64,000 nt of DNA from Phaseolus vulgaris (lineage: Eukaryota; Streptophyta; Magnoliopsida; Fabales; Fabaceae): contig NC_023749.2 of NCBI RefSeq assembly GCF_000499845.2, positions 29,349,987 to 29,413,986 on the forward strand, read 5' to 3'. The notes beneath the pieces were generated by a model, which did no database searches, was not told the origin of the DNA, and saw only the letters and a program-made list of their open reading frames with translations. Made by a program: the position numbers and the translations under genes. This document shows positions 42,122-53,451 of the stretch, piece after piece (position 1 is the first letter of the stretch; every line of letters begins with the position of its first letter).

Positions 42122-42814
42122 TGTAATATACTCCGTCAAGAAAGGATTGAAATGATTCATGGAATTCTCCATGATAGTAAGTCAAATCTTAAAGAGAGAA
42201 AAAGATTGAAATGATTCATGAAATTCTTTATGATAAGAAGTCAAATCTCAAAGAGAGAAAAAGAGTGAAAGGAAAGAAAGTTAATAGCAAACGAAATATA
42301 AAGCACGATAATTAGAAGCGAACGAAAAATAGAACACAAAAGTTTTATTCACTTTAAGCCAAAAAGAGACAAGATGATGAGTATAATATACATTGAAAAA
42401 GAAAGCAAAAGAAAATGAACTAGCAAAGATTAACTAACTAACATTCAATATAGTTTAGACAATCCATTAGCAGACTAGACGGTCTAGTGTTAAACATACA
42501 AACTAAACAGTCTAGTATAAAGATAGACAATATGTCAATGGACTATACGATCTAGTGAGAACAAAAAATTAGACGAGCTAATGTTAGACAATCTACTCAA
42601 CCAAACAAGACGAACAAATAGACAATACAATATGGCAAAAGATCATTTATGCAAAGACTAGGCAAAAGACCGTCTATATAAAAAAATTAGACGATCTAAC
42701 AGAAGATCATCCATACAAAGACTAGACGATCTAGTAGAAAACTATCCATACAAAGGCTAGACAATATAGCAGAAGATCGTCTATACACGAAAACAATGTA
42801 AAACAAAGTTTATA
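42122..42814 (-). repeat. Element F 3' LTR (R1) with tagacgatctag repeats
   Basis: The segment aligns with 49,339-49,904 in the same orientation from caagaaagga to aacaaagttta. Its second half (about 42,470-42,785) consists of irregular repeats of agactagacgatctag, a near-palindromic word. Confidence 0.65.
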
Positions 42815-42897
42815 GTCCCCCTCAATTTAGGAATAAATTTTTAATGTTCCCAACTTGGCACACTTGGTTTTAAAAAGAGCATAAGCAAGCAATATAA

Positions 42898-44056
42898 TGT
42901 AGATTATTAACCAAGAAGCTTTGATGAATCCAAACTGTCTTGAAAACTTGATGTTGTGTGTGTGTGTTTGGTTAGATAGATTTTGATGTATAATTTTGCA
43001 TTACATTATGATCCAAGTTACTTGAAAAGAAATCCACTTGAAAAGCTTTGCTTTCTAAATTTGTGTATTTTTTAAACAATTGATTCATGTATTAATCGGT
43101 TGAAATTACTTCTATTCAAGTATGTTGATCACTATAGTCAGTATTTTTAACAAATTGATTTATTATATCAACCGGTTGAAAACACTTAAGGTTTTTAAAG
43201 ATTTAAAAATGATTTGTTTTCTATTTTGTCTTTTCTTTTAAGTGAAATCAATAAGTTATATCGATAAAAGATCTGGTTTAAAATATGTTGATTTCACATG
43301 TTAAAAGAAAGCAGTAAGTTATTTAAAAAATCAATTAAATGTTTTTAACAGAATTCTGTTATATTAATCAATCTGTTTTTAATTTATACAACTGTTTTCA
43401 TTAAATGACCAAACTGTTTTTACAAACTTTGTTACCTTATATAAAGACGTAATATGATCATTTCTAACAACAAATTTCATAAGAGAGAAAAACATAAAGT
43501 TTTAAAATCATTTTTGGAGATTGAGTTTGCTTCTTGGTCATTCTTGTTCTGTAAGGTTTCTGGGTTTGCATTTCTATTGTGCTTCATTGTAATAATCCAG
43601 GTGTATTCAAAACTTGTTTTTTTCATTGTATTTTGGTGCAAGCAGATTCAGATAGGGTTTTTGAGTTATATGTGTGGTTAAGAGTGTTGTGTGTTCTTGT
43701 AAGGTTCAAGACCAATACTCTTGACTGTTTTTGTAAACCTTGTGTGTTTTCTTTAGTGAATTCTCAGTGGTTTGTTGAGGACTGGATGTAGCTCTTGGTA
43801 TAAGAGTGAACTAGTATAAATCTCGTGTGCAATCTCTCTCTATCACTCTAATATTTGTTTATCAATTGCTTTACATTGTTATATGTTTAAATCAATTGTT
43901 GAATATTTTGAATATAGGCTTGTTGTGCTTTTTATAATTAGTTGAACATATAAATCAATTATTTGATTTTATTAAGATTTCAATCTAACTCCAGTATTTA
44001 CGAAAATCTTGTGAAAACAATTCACCTCCCTTTGTTTTAGGCCACCTATTCTAACA
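42898..44056 (+). repeat. LTR of a second copia family, plus orientation
   Basis: The segment is an inverted relative of 45,932-47,105. Shared landmarks include the gagctac/gtagctc region, the Asn-like tataaaga box near 43,438-43,446 and the end gaggtg...attctaaca. Boundaries are approximate, no clean target duplication was seen, and no internal region is attached. Confidence 0.6.
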
Positions 44057-45931
44057 TAAATATATGCAACTTAAGAAACTATGGGAAGAAGCTTGATAAA
44101 ACCTTCATTAATTTTCTCTCAAACAATATGGCAGTCGATCTTTATATTATTAGTTCTTTTTTTAAATCCTTGGTTGGAAAAAATATGAATGTTAGATTTG
44201 TTATCACAATACAAAAGAGTTGGTTGAGGAAAATCAACATGAAGTTTGTGACAAAGATAAGTGAGCCACTTTATTTTGAAAGTAGTAGTAGTTAGGCCTC
44301 GATATTTGGCTTAAACTAAACTTTTGCATATGGTTTGTTTCTTTTTATACTTCTAAGATATTATAGAATCACCAAGATAGATATAAAAATTAGTAATGGA
44401 TCTTTCCATAAAAGGACATATAGCCCAATTGGAATCACTAAAGGCTTTTCTTTGAATAGAGTTGTGTAAACCAAGAAAGATACTATGACCAGGAGCACCT
44501 TTCAGGTAGCAAATTATGTCAAAATTTGTCTATTGATAAGCAGTGGTTAGAGAGGAAACAAATTGACTTAGACTATGATGTATGATTGGGTATTTGTGAG
44601 GTAGATGAGGCGGTCGATGAGTCTTCTGTAAGATGAAGCTTCAATGTCATTAAGTTTGTCTCTATTTCATCTAATAAGCGAGAGGAGTGAACCATAGGAG
44701 TGATGGTTGGAGAACATGCAAGCATCCTAGTCTCTGTAAGAAGATCCAACATGTATTTTCGTTGAGAAACATTAACTCCTTTACTATTTTTAGATATCTT
44801 GAGATCGAGAAAGTAAGTGAGATCTCCCAAATTTTTATTGGAAATGTTGATCAAGAATATAGGTGATGTGAGAGATTTTCTCAGAATTGTTGCTAGTGAA
44901 AACAATATCATCAACATACACCAAAAGAATATAAGTGTAATGATTAATGTGTTTTGAGGAATAAAGAATGAAAGTTGTAGAGTGTTTATAACCATTTTGA
45001 TGTAAGAATTGAGATAGGTTTTACATACCATTACTTGCCCACTTGTTTGAGATCGTATAGGATCTTTGAAGTTTGCAAACTTAATTCTTGTGAGATTGAG
45101 ATAGCCTTGGTGATTCTTTGGCTCAATATTTGATGAAATGGATAATACAACATTGTAAAAGTTATTGGATAAATAATCATAAGATATAAAAGATTGTATA
45201 TGATATTTAATACTAGTAATAATAGCAGGTTAAAAATGCATAGTAGTTTGAAAGTCCTCCAAATAGGTAAGAGGCTTTCAAATGCAAGTAGATCATTGTA
45301 GAGTGATATCGGTGTCACCGTTAGTATGCACCGTTAGATGAGCAATGCTATTTTTGTAAAGAAGCAATTTATTGTTAACATCAATGTCATCAAGGCAACA
45401 ATCATTAGTAGAAATAAGTAAAGAGATGTTACTATTTTGCATATTAGCATCATAATCAAAGTGATAAGGAAAAAGGTTTTCATGAAAAGGGATATATCTA
45501 GAAAAACCTATCTTATGAGTTTTAAGAGTAAGAAACATATATCGCTTAGTGTTAGGTTTGAAACTAAGAAAGATTCTAGGATCAAGTCTATTGTTTAACT
45601 TTTTTCTATTAGTAGTGATGATAGTAGCATAACAAAGGCACCCAAAAACTCTGAAAACAAAAACATCATTTTCCATACAATTTTTCATAAGAGGAGATAT
45701 TATTAAGCAAGGGTGTAGGCATGCACTTAATAAGTGTAGGCATGTAAAAAGGGCATAACACCAAAATCCATGGGTAAGTGAGATTGAAACAACAAAGATT
45801 GAGTAACATTAAGAAGACGTTGATGCTTTCTTTATCCAATTTTGTTTTATTCAAGCGTTTCAATGCAAGTGGTTTGGTGTAGTATACTTTTAGAGTAAAC
45901 AATTATTTCATGAGGAATTATCAATGCGTAT
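44057..45931 (-). pseudogene. Element F integrase tail, RT and RNase H fragments
   Basis: On minus, VFVFRVFGCLCYATI (45,660 area) is the copia integrase-RT linker, and the RLDPRIFLSFKPNTKRYMF and FHENLFPYHFD pieces follow. RT is recognisable as a degraded YVDD-type stretch near 44,895-44,920 (now frameshifted) and LTYFLDLKISKNSKGVNVSQRKYMLDLL. RNase H ends with NIKIDCHIV near 44,110-44,140. Many stops and shifts are present. Confidence 0.7.
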
Positions 45932-47105
45932 TGTTAGAATGTATGGCCTAAACAATGGGGGGTGAATTTTTTCCGTAAGATTTTCACAAAGATTGGGTGA
46001 AAAGATCAATTAAATCAATCAATTGATTTATCTATTCAACTGGTTTATTTAGTAGATTAATTGTTCTTTAATAAATATCAACCAGTTGTTTTATCGAAAC
46101 AACTGATTGGTCAACAGAATACACAAAATAGTTTATAAAGCAGTTTATCAGAGTAAGGGAAGAGAGATTTAGACATAAATATTTATATTGGTTAACTCTT
46201 AACCAAGAGCTACATCCATTCCTCAGCTAACCACTGAGAATTGACTATGCAATAAAAACCAGATTACAAACCACACCAAGAATGTTGATCTTGAATCCCT
46301 CAATAACACACAACACTCTTATGAACACCATTGTTTTCAGAAACACTTATCTGAAACTATTTTACACACAATACAGATTAAAAGAAAGAAATAGAATACA
46401 CTTGGGCTTTACAAAGTTGTAGAACAATGGAACAGAAAACCCAGATTCCTACTTCACACACAAGCAATGGTCCAAGGCTCCAAGAATGATTAAAAGTTCA
46501 TTGATCTTCTTTTGAAAATGTTTTTATCAAAATTATTTTCTTCTTTTTCAAAAGATCATAAAACAGTCTTTATATAGAGTTTAGAAAGTGGTTAAAACTG
46601 TTTGATCATTAATTGAAAACTGTTAAAAGCATTTAAAAGCAGTTTCAAAACTATAACAAAATTTTGTTAAAAACACTTGATTGATTTTAAAAAAAAACTG
46701 ATTGATTTCTTTTTCTATTAAAAGTTGCACATAAAACAGTCAATTCATTTATTGAAATAACCGACTATTTTTGCTTTACAGAAAAGACAAAAGAAAACAA
46801 ATCAATTTTTAAATCCTGTGTAATTCAATCGATTGTCACGATAAATCAACCGGTTGAAAAATTTGATGTAGTCACCAGACTTTGAACAAAAGCTTTTTCA
46901 ACCGATTTAAAACATGAAACAACTAACTAAAATTAACACAAATTTGAAAATCAAAACATTCAAAAGAGATTTAGAATCATATGAGCTTGGATCATAACTA
47001 GGTGTAAATTAACAACTCAAAATCTACTAAACAACACACGCACAGTAGCAGATCCTTCAAGTCTTCGAGCCATATTTGGAAATGATCAAAACACCTTGTT
47101 CAACA
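45932..47105 (-). repeat. Solo LTR (second copia family) with perfect TSD
   Basis: The segment starts TGTTAGAATG and ends GTTCAACA, flanked by cgtat at 45,927-45,931 and 47,106-47,110. It lies inside element F. The internal region is absent. Confidence 0.85.
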
Positions 47106-47110
47106 CGTAT

Positions 47111-48271
47111 AACCTTTACATTATGCTGAAATTGATTTTCAATATGTGTAATAACATTTGTGATAATGGTATGAGTTTTAGACTCGTTGTTCACTAGAAA
47201 AATTCATGTATATCGTGTGTGATCATCAACAACAATGCAAAAGAATCTATGACCATGCAAGGAGGTACCAGAGCAAGGACCCTAAATGTCTATATGGAGT
47301 AAATATAAAGTGTTTAAGGCGTGAGAAGTAATAAGAGGGAAAGACAATTTTCTCTACTTAGCTTGATAACATGTATGGCAAATAAAATTCTTATCAGTAT
47401 TAACACATGAATAATAGGTTTGTATTGTATGTGGTCTTTCATTAGACATATGTCCCATTTAAAAATACCACAAATCATTATGTTTAGTGTTACAAATAGG
47501 TTCAATAATAGTAGAATGAATAAAGGATTTCTTAATAGCATGTTCAGTAAAATATGAAAACCAACAACCATATCAATTGTACCAACCCTATTTTTGGATC
47601 TCAAATCCTGTATAACACAACAAGAGTCAGAGAAAATTAACTCACAATTTAGAGAAGTTAGTTGCGATATGGATCTGAGATTAAAAGAAAATTTTGGAAT
47701 ATATAAAACATCATTAAGACAAAATTTGTCATTGAATTTCATTGTTCTAGAGGTGTGGCGGAGATAAGTTGTCTCGTGGGAAGTTTACAAAGATAGGGGC
47801 AATCAAATGGCAAGAAATAACATTGGTCAAGAAAGAAAAACATGGTCAATAGTGCTATAGTCAATGATCTAGATGGTTTCGTAAGATTTAGCATTGATAT
47901 TACCTGAAATATTGCCTTGCTCAATAAACTGTACAAATTTAATTTGATTGACTTGTGGTTTGTTCATATTTTTTTTATGTTATTAACCTACTAAAGAAGG
48001 TCCATAAGAGCTTGATATTGTTGTGTGGTTATGCGCATGTCACCTCCTTTTTTTCATTCTTTTGTTTCTGTTGGGAATTTTTATCTTGAACTATATTGTG
48101 ATTTTGTGTAGTCTTGTTAAATAAAATGACCTGGTGAATATCCATGCTTTCGATAGCAAACTTCAATAGTGTGGCCAGTTTTTTCACAGTAAGTGCAAAC
48201 TTTCTTGTTGGAGTTGTATCCATTCTTGAAATTCTTGTTTTCTTGGCATGAAGGAAAGTCATGCTTGCGGT
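47111..48271 (-). pseudogene. Element F gag C-terminus, protease and pre-integrase fragments
   Basis: A CCHC knuckle (CTYCEKTGHTIEVC, about 48,160-48,200) is followed by protease-region text and, at 47,742-47,640, FNDKFCLNDVLYIPKFSFNL and the SISQL block typical of copia protease ends. A degraded pre-integrase zinc region and an NGVVER-less integrase start follow in broken frames. Confidence 0.7.
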
Positions 48272-49338
48272 TGTTAGAATCGATGGACGAAAAAAGAGGG
48301 AGGTGAATTTTTTTCAAAAAATTTCTCAAAAGATTTAAGTCAATCTAAAATTCTTATAAAATGAATAGACTATAAAATTGTTCAACCGATTAAAAAGTGC
48401 TCAACAAGAAGAGATAAGAAAATTAAATCAAGCATATTTCTTTGGATTATTTAATCATCAATTGAATTTATGGATATTAGAGAATTACAACAAAATCTTA
48501 ACATGTATAGTAGTAAAGAAAAGAATACAGTGAATAACACAATAGTTTTATACTAGTTGACTCTTTCTCAAGAGTTACATCTAGCCCTCAGCCACACCAG
48601 TTGAGAATTCACTAAAAAATCAATGTCATTATAGGAAGTACAAACAAAACCAGTTCTTTAATGCTACAAGAACTACTATAGAGAATCACCACAAGACCCA
48701 CTGCAAAATCTAGACACATTGTCTAAATTCCCTCAACAACACAAAAAGTTTAACAAAGAATTGAAAACACCTGAGTGACAACAGAGACAACTTCTAGAAG
48801 AACTTTGATGCACTTTCTTCACAAATACAAGATGATCCAAGAACAAGAATAATTCTCTCCCAGATTTAAAACAAAATATTTTCAAACTTTCTGATTCACT
48901 TTTGTAATTTCAAAAACTATCTTGTCAGCAACAAGTTGATTTCTCAAAATAACTTATTGAGTTCACTTAACACTAATAATACTTAATTTTTAAATCAGAA
49001 CTTTCAAAACAAATATATTTTCTAAAACGTTTTTATGTTCTATGATCATAATAAGCTAGATAAAAATATATTTCAAAACAACAGAAAATCATAAGTGGTT
49101 TTAATCTCTTGACTCGATAAATCAATCAATTAAAATACTCATTATAGTCCATAAGACTTTAGTAGAGAAAATTTTAGCAGGCTAGTACATCAATCAACTA
49201 ATTAAAATTTTACTTTATAGGTTTTCAAAAATAGTTTTAGAAGCAAAACTTAGAGATAACCTTGGATCAAAATGCATTGTTAAGAAAGTAATAAACAAGA
49301 TACATCAAAGTCTACCTAGACATACACAGTCTTCATCT
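48272..49338 (-). repeat. Truncated LTR (second copia family)
   Basis: The segment begins TGTTAGAATCG and shares the gggaggtgaatttt, ctcaagagttacatct and ttgagaattcac landmarks with 45,932-47,105. Its far end stops short at about 49,338, where R2 of element F begins, so the LTR start and F's gag N-terminus appear deleted. Confidence 0.65.
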
Positions 49339-49904
49339 TCAAGAAAGGAGTGAAAGGATTCATGGAGTTCTTCATGATATCAAGCAAACCATAAAGAGAG
49401 AAAAATAAAGAGAAGAGAAAGAAAACCAGAAGCAAGCGAAAAATAGAGCACGAAAACCATAAGCAAACTAAAAACAAAGCGCAAAAGTTTTATTCACTCT
49501 AAGCCAAAAAGAGACAAGGTAAGTATATTTATACAATGAAAACAAAAGCAAAAGAAAAGAAACTAGCAAAGAGTAACTAACTAACAATAAAGATGGACTA
49601 AACAACCTTTAAGCAGACTAGACGATCTAGTGTTAAACATACATACTAGACGGTTTAGACAATCTGTCAACGGACTAGACGATCTAGTGAGAACAAAGAA
49701 ATTAGAAGATCTAACGCTAAACAATGTACTCAAACAAACAAGATAGTGTAGCGAAAGACCACCTATACGAAAACTAGACGGTCTAGTGGAACACCATCCA
49801 TACAAAGACTAGACGATCTAGTGAAAGATCATCCATACAAAGACTAGACGATCTATCGGAAGACCGTCTATACACAAAAACAAGGCATCAAACAAAGTTT
49901 ATCA
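49339..49904 (-). repeat. Element F 5' LTR (R2)
   Basis: Direct repeat of R1, ending aacaaagtttatca. It contains about eight irregular copies of gactagacgatctag between 49,600 and 49,870. Confidence 0.65.
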
Positions 49905-51330
49905 TAATTACCCTATATTTTTGTTTCATTGTCTTTGTTGTGATAAGATATGAATACAAAGATTGTGTGTTGCGCTTATTTTGGATAGGATCTCAACTAT
50001 GCAAAAGTGAAGGATATTTTATATGAGGTCTTGGGAAAGAAGAGCTATCAAAAAAATATATATCAATGATTCATGAATCAATCTATATAAGATACTACAA
50101 TATTATCTTTAGTAAAAAAAATCTTAAAACAATAATGTGAGTCTTTTTTATTAATTGATTGCTCAACTTTTTTTAATTTTTAATAGTCACATTTCAATTC
50201 CTAACTTTTACAACTACTAGATATATTTGGTGTGTTTTTGTACTACATTATTTCATGTGTTTTGGTACTTATTGGAAGGAAGATTTTTATCAAATATTTC
50301 TATCCTAAGCAATGTCATTTGCAGTGTGGTTGTACATGCATATTGATTATCCTGCAGTTTTATATTACAAGAAATGATACTTTGACAATTGAGAGTTGTA
50401 TACCATCCTTGATGTGATGGATTTAGATATAAATATATATAATAAAAGGTAAATTTGTAATTAAATGATATGAAAAAATATTAAAATTATAATATTGAGG
50501 GTTGTAATGTGGTTGTATAAAAAATATGGATTGTCAATATACCATTACTCATTATCATTGCATCTAGTTTAGTTTGTAAATGAGAAGGAAAAGGCTGAGC
50601 TTTCTACTCTATGTAGAAGTGTAGGATTTGTTAGTCACGCGTGTTGAGATAATAGACTATAAATTATATGTGTAATAAGATTTGTCATCAAAGATATTTC
50701 TCTTTACTTCATGGATGCTTTCAACTTCAGAACATGACAAGTGTTAGATCTTGAAATTCATTTAAAACTAAGAATGATAACCCACTCAGTAGCTAGTATT
50801 TATTTTTCATCCTCCTCAAAACGTTGTGAATAGCCAGTCTATATTTTCAAAATAAATTTTAGATAAAATTAAAGGTTAGTAATTTTTGCTTGTGAAACTT
50901 TTGGTCTGAGTACACATTGTATTCTGGTTCATAATAAAGTTTTGAAAATAAAAAAAGAGCATAAAAGATATGAGTAAAATATAGAAGAATAAAGAGGTAA
51001 ACATTAAATGGGAGAAAGGAAACACTATAATAATAATAACTAGTTTTGGTGTGAATAATAATAACTTCTTTTAGAGGTATGAAAGGTGGTAAGTTTTTTC
51101 TTCGTTGGATATCAAAGTAGAGGAATGAGAAAGGGTCGTTGTGGTCACCGAAATCTGAATCAAGTGGACTGGAAAAGGATCCTTAGTTGAATGTTGACTT
51201 CGTGACTCCAACAAATTAACATGTCACACGTTGTTCAGTTGTGGTAATTAAGAATCTGAGTAGGAAATCAAATGAGCTTGTGGTATGATAACTATTTCAT
51301 GCACTACATGAAACACTGGTGTCTCGCCAC
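49905..51330. other. Intergenic region upstream of the cysteine protease
   Basis: AT-rich sequence without recognisable coding or element domains. Its right part would hold the promoter of the protease gene. Confidence 0.6.
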
Positions 51331-51337
51331 TATAAAT
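51331..51337 (+). promoter_or_regulatory. Probable TATA box of the cysteine protease gene
   Basis: TATAAAT lies 111 bases before the ATG at 51,448, which leaves room for a start site about 30 bases downstream and a short 5' UTR. Confidence 0.6.
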
Positions 51338-51447
51338 TACCCATAGTTTTGCAACAGCCTTTGCTCCAGACTAAACCAACTTTATTTTGTCCATGTAACA
51401 ATACTTCAACAAACCTATACTCTAAATCCAATAGCTGTCATTACAAG

Positions 51448-52567
51448 ATGAGTTCATTTAGCAAAAACTATGTTTTAGTTCTGTTCCTTGTTTTCACTTT
51501 GTGGACATGCTATGTAATGTCTCGCAGGTTGCCTGAGGCCAGCTCATCAGAGAGACATGAGAAGTGGATGACTCAGTATGGTAAGGTTTACAAGGATGCT
51601 TCTGAGAGGGAAAAACGGTTCCAAATATTCAAGAACAATGTGCAGTTCATTGAGTCCTTCAATGCTGCTGGGGACAAACCTTTCAACCTTAGCATTAACA
51701 AATTTGCTGACCTTCACAGTGAAGAATTCAAGGCTTTGCTGACTAATGGTCAGAGGAAGGAACGAAGAGTGTGGAGAGCAAGAGAAACATCGTTTAGGTA
51801 TGACAGTATCACTAAGATTCCCGCTACCGTGGACTGGAGGAAAAGAGGTGCTGTTACTTCAATCAAGGACCAAGGCACATGTGGTAAAATTTTGTTTTTC
51901 ATCTGTCGTAAGATTCCATTGGTGCTCCATTAAGAAATGTCTAATATATATCAACTTGGTTTTGTTTGTGCAAACAGGAAGTTGTTGGGCATTTTCAACT
52001 GTTGCTACAATTGAAGGTCTCCATCATATAACTAAAGGTGAATTGGTGTCCCTGTCAGAACAAGAACTAGTCGATTGTGTTAGAGGTGACAGCGACGGAT
52101 GCAATGGTGGTTATGTGGAAGATGCCTTTGAATTTCTTGCTAAAAAGGGAGGAATAGCAAGTGAAACACACTACCCCTACAAAGGAGTTAAAAAGAGTTG
52201 TAAGGTTAAGAAGGAAAGTCATGGTGTAGCTAAGATCAAAGGGTACGAGAAAGTTCCTGGTAATAGTGAAAAGGCACTCCTGAAAGCTGTGGCACATCAA
52301 CCAGTGTCAGCTTATGTCGAAGCTGGAGGATCTGCTTTCCAGTTTTATTCAAGTGGGATATTTACAGGAAAGTGTGGGACTGAAATTGATCATTCTGTTA
52401 CAGTGGTTGGTTATGGAAAAGCTGGTGATGGTCCTAAGTATTGGCTAGTAAAGAATTCATGGGGAACTGAATGGGGTGAGAAAGGCTACATAAGGATGAA
52501 GCGAGATATACGTGCCAAGGAAGGTTTATGTGGAATTGCTACAAATGCCTCTTATCCAACTGCTTGA
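51448..52567 (+). CDS. Papain-like cysteine protease (C1A, SAG12/vignain-like), two exons
   Basis: Exon 1 is 51,448-51,883 and exon 2 is 51,978-52,567. A 94-bp GT-AG intron joins QGTCG to SCWAFS in frame, giving 341 residues, the usual length for plant C1A enzymes. Residues 1-24 form a hydrophobic signal peptide ([11 protein letters not shown]), so entry to the secretory pathway is expected. The I29 propeptide (about 35-95) has an ERFNIN-like run ([16 protein letters not shown]). Mature enzyme probably starts near IPATVDWR (124). Gln142, Cys148, His284 and Asn305 form the active site, with GCNGG and paired Cys present. There is no KDEL and no granulin domain. The ATG at 51,448 fits the signal peptide better than the upstream in-frame ATG at 51,319. 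All key residues are intact, so it is likely functional; substrates are unknown. Confidence 0.93.
51884..51977 (+). other. Intron of the cysteine protease gene
   Basis: Begins GTAAAATTTT and ends GTGCAAACAG. It splits a Gly codon just before the catalytic Cys. Confidence 0.92.
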
Positions 52568-52849
52568 GTGTGTGTTTAAATGGTATGTAATCATGTTTGA
52601 GTATCTCCACCTACGTAGTGCTCCAATAAGATGCTCTAGTGTTTGATCTCATGATGCTAATCTGAACGTTTAATTTCTTCTAGATAATGAAAATATTATT
52701 ATTTATAAGTACTCACTCTGCTCTTTTATTGTTGGTCAGAATATTTTAAAGAGTTATTATTTATTTTTTTATAAAAGCTTTTATGTTACCATTACATCAA
52801 AAAACTATTATTAAAAAAATGCAAAAAAAAGAGGACTAGACCAAAACCC
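52568..52849 (+). other. 3' UTR and downstream flank of the cysteine protease
   Basis: No gene is seen. AT-rich sequence, with possible polyadenylation signals near 52,685-52,710; the exact site cannot be set. Confidence 0.5.
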
Positions 52850-53097
52850 ATATGTTATTAAAAATGATACATAGGTAGAGTATACCTTTTCATAAAGATT
52901 TCTAAGAACATACTATATGGAAGCCTATTATACAAATGAAAGGATTCACTATAAATAAATCCTAAATTAGCCAACTTATCAACACACGTATTCCCTTCAC
53001 AAAAATATGAGTAACCGTAAACCTGATTTTCCCACAGTAATTAAGACAGGTATTCCATCGATTACGAAGCATCCACGGAACATTAGTCCTAGAATCA
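52850..53097 (-). pseudogene. LINE RNase H tail
   Basis: On minus, NVPWMLRNRWNTCL, FTVTHIF and (after a shift) DKLANLGF match the RNase H-like C-terminus of plant LINEs. Only the tail is present; it ends at the Athila LTR scrap. Confidence 0.6.
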
Positions 53098-53338
53098 ATC
53101 TTTTTAGCTCAAATCATTCCTCTTGTATCCAAATTTTCAATCTTTCCTAGAAACCTGCAATTCACACCAAATTTAGGAATAAAATACTCTTATGCAAATA
53201 AAGATCATAAAAAATAACAAAAAATGTAAAAAGGTATAAATTCATAAATTAGGGATTATTTTATATGTAAATTAGCAATAAATCCTCATAAGTGCCTATA
53301 TTTTAATATGAAATATTACTGAAATTAGACACTTATCA
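53098..53338 (-). repeat. Athila-type LTR fragment
   Basis: The segment repeats 61,058-61,288 nearly base for base (with one ~13-base indel in the aaaaaat region), including the terminus gacacttatca. The rest of the LTR is missing. Confidence 0.85.
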
Positions 53339-53451
53339 TCAATTCACACAAGATAACAACAATTTTATCTTCAAGTTCATCTAGTTTTAATGGATCAATG
53401 ACTTTACAACAGATGGAAGAGAAGGATGAGCACAAACAGGTTATGGTATGT

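Larger units (their letters stand above)
42122..49904 (-). mobile_element. Element F: very decayed Ty1/copia element
   Basis: Direct repeats R1 (42,122-42,814) and R2 (49,339-49,904) flank minus-strand copia fragments in the right order: gag knuckle near 48,180, protease/pre-integrase near 47,500-47,740, integrase tail near 45,650, RT near 45,000 and RNase H down to 44,085. A purine tract (minus cctaaattgaggggg) follows R1, as expected beside a 3' LTR. Three LTRs of another copia family interrupt it. Confidence 0.65.

Noticed and set aside
42898..47105. A full element bounded by the LTRs at 42,898 and 45,932
   Set aside because: They are in opposite orientation and the second has its own perfect TSD, so they are separate insertions.
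51319..51447. Upstream in-frame ATG for the cysteine protease
   Set aside because: It would place 43 extra residues before an otherwise typical signal peptide and begins upstream of the TATAAAT at 51,331.
51746..52567. Single 273-residue ORF as the protease gene
   Set aside because: It reads through the intron. The GT-AG joint at 51,883/51,978 restores the standard propeptide and QGTCGSCWAFS motif.
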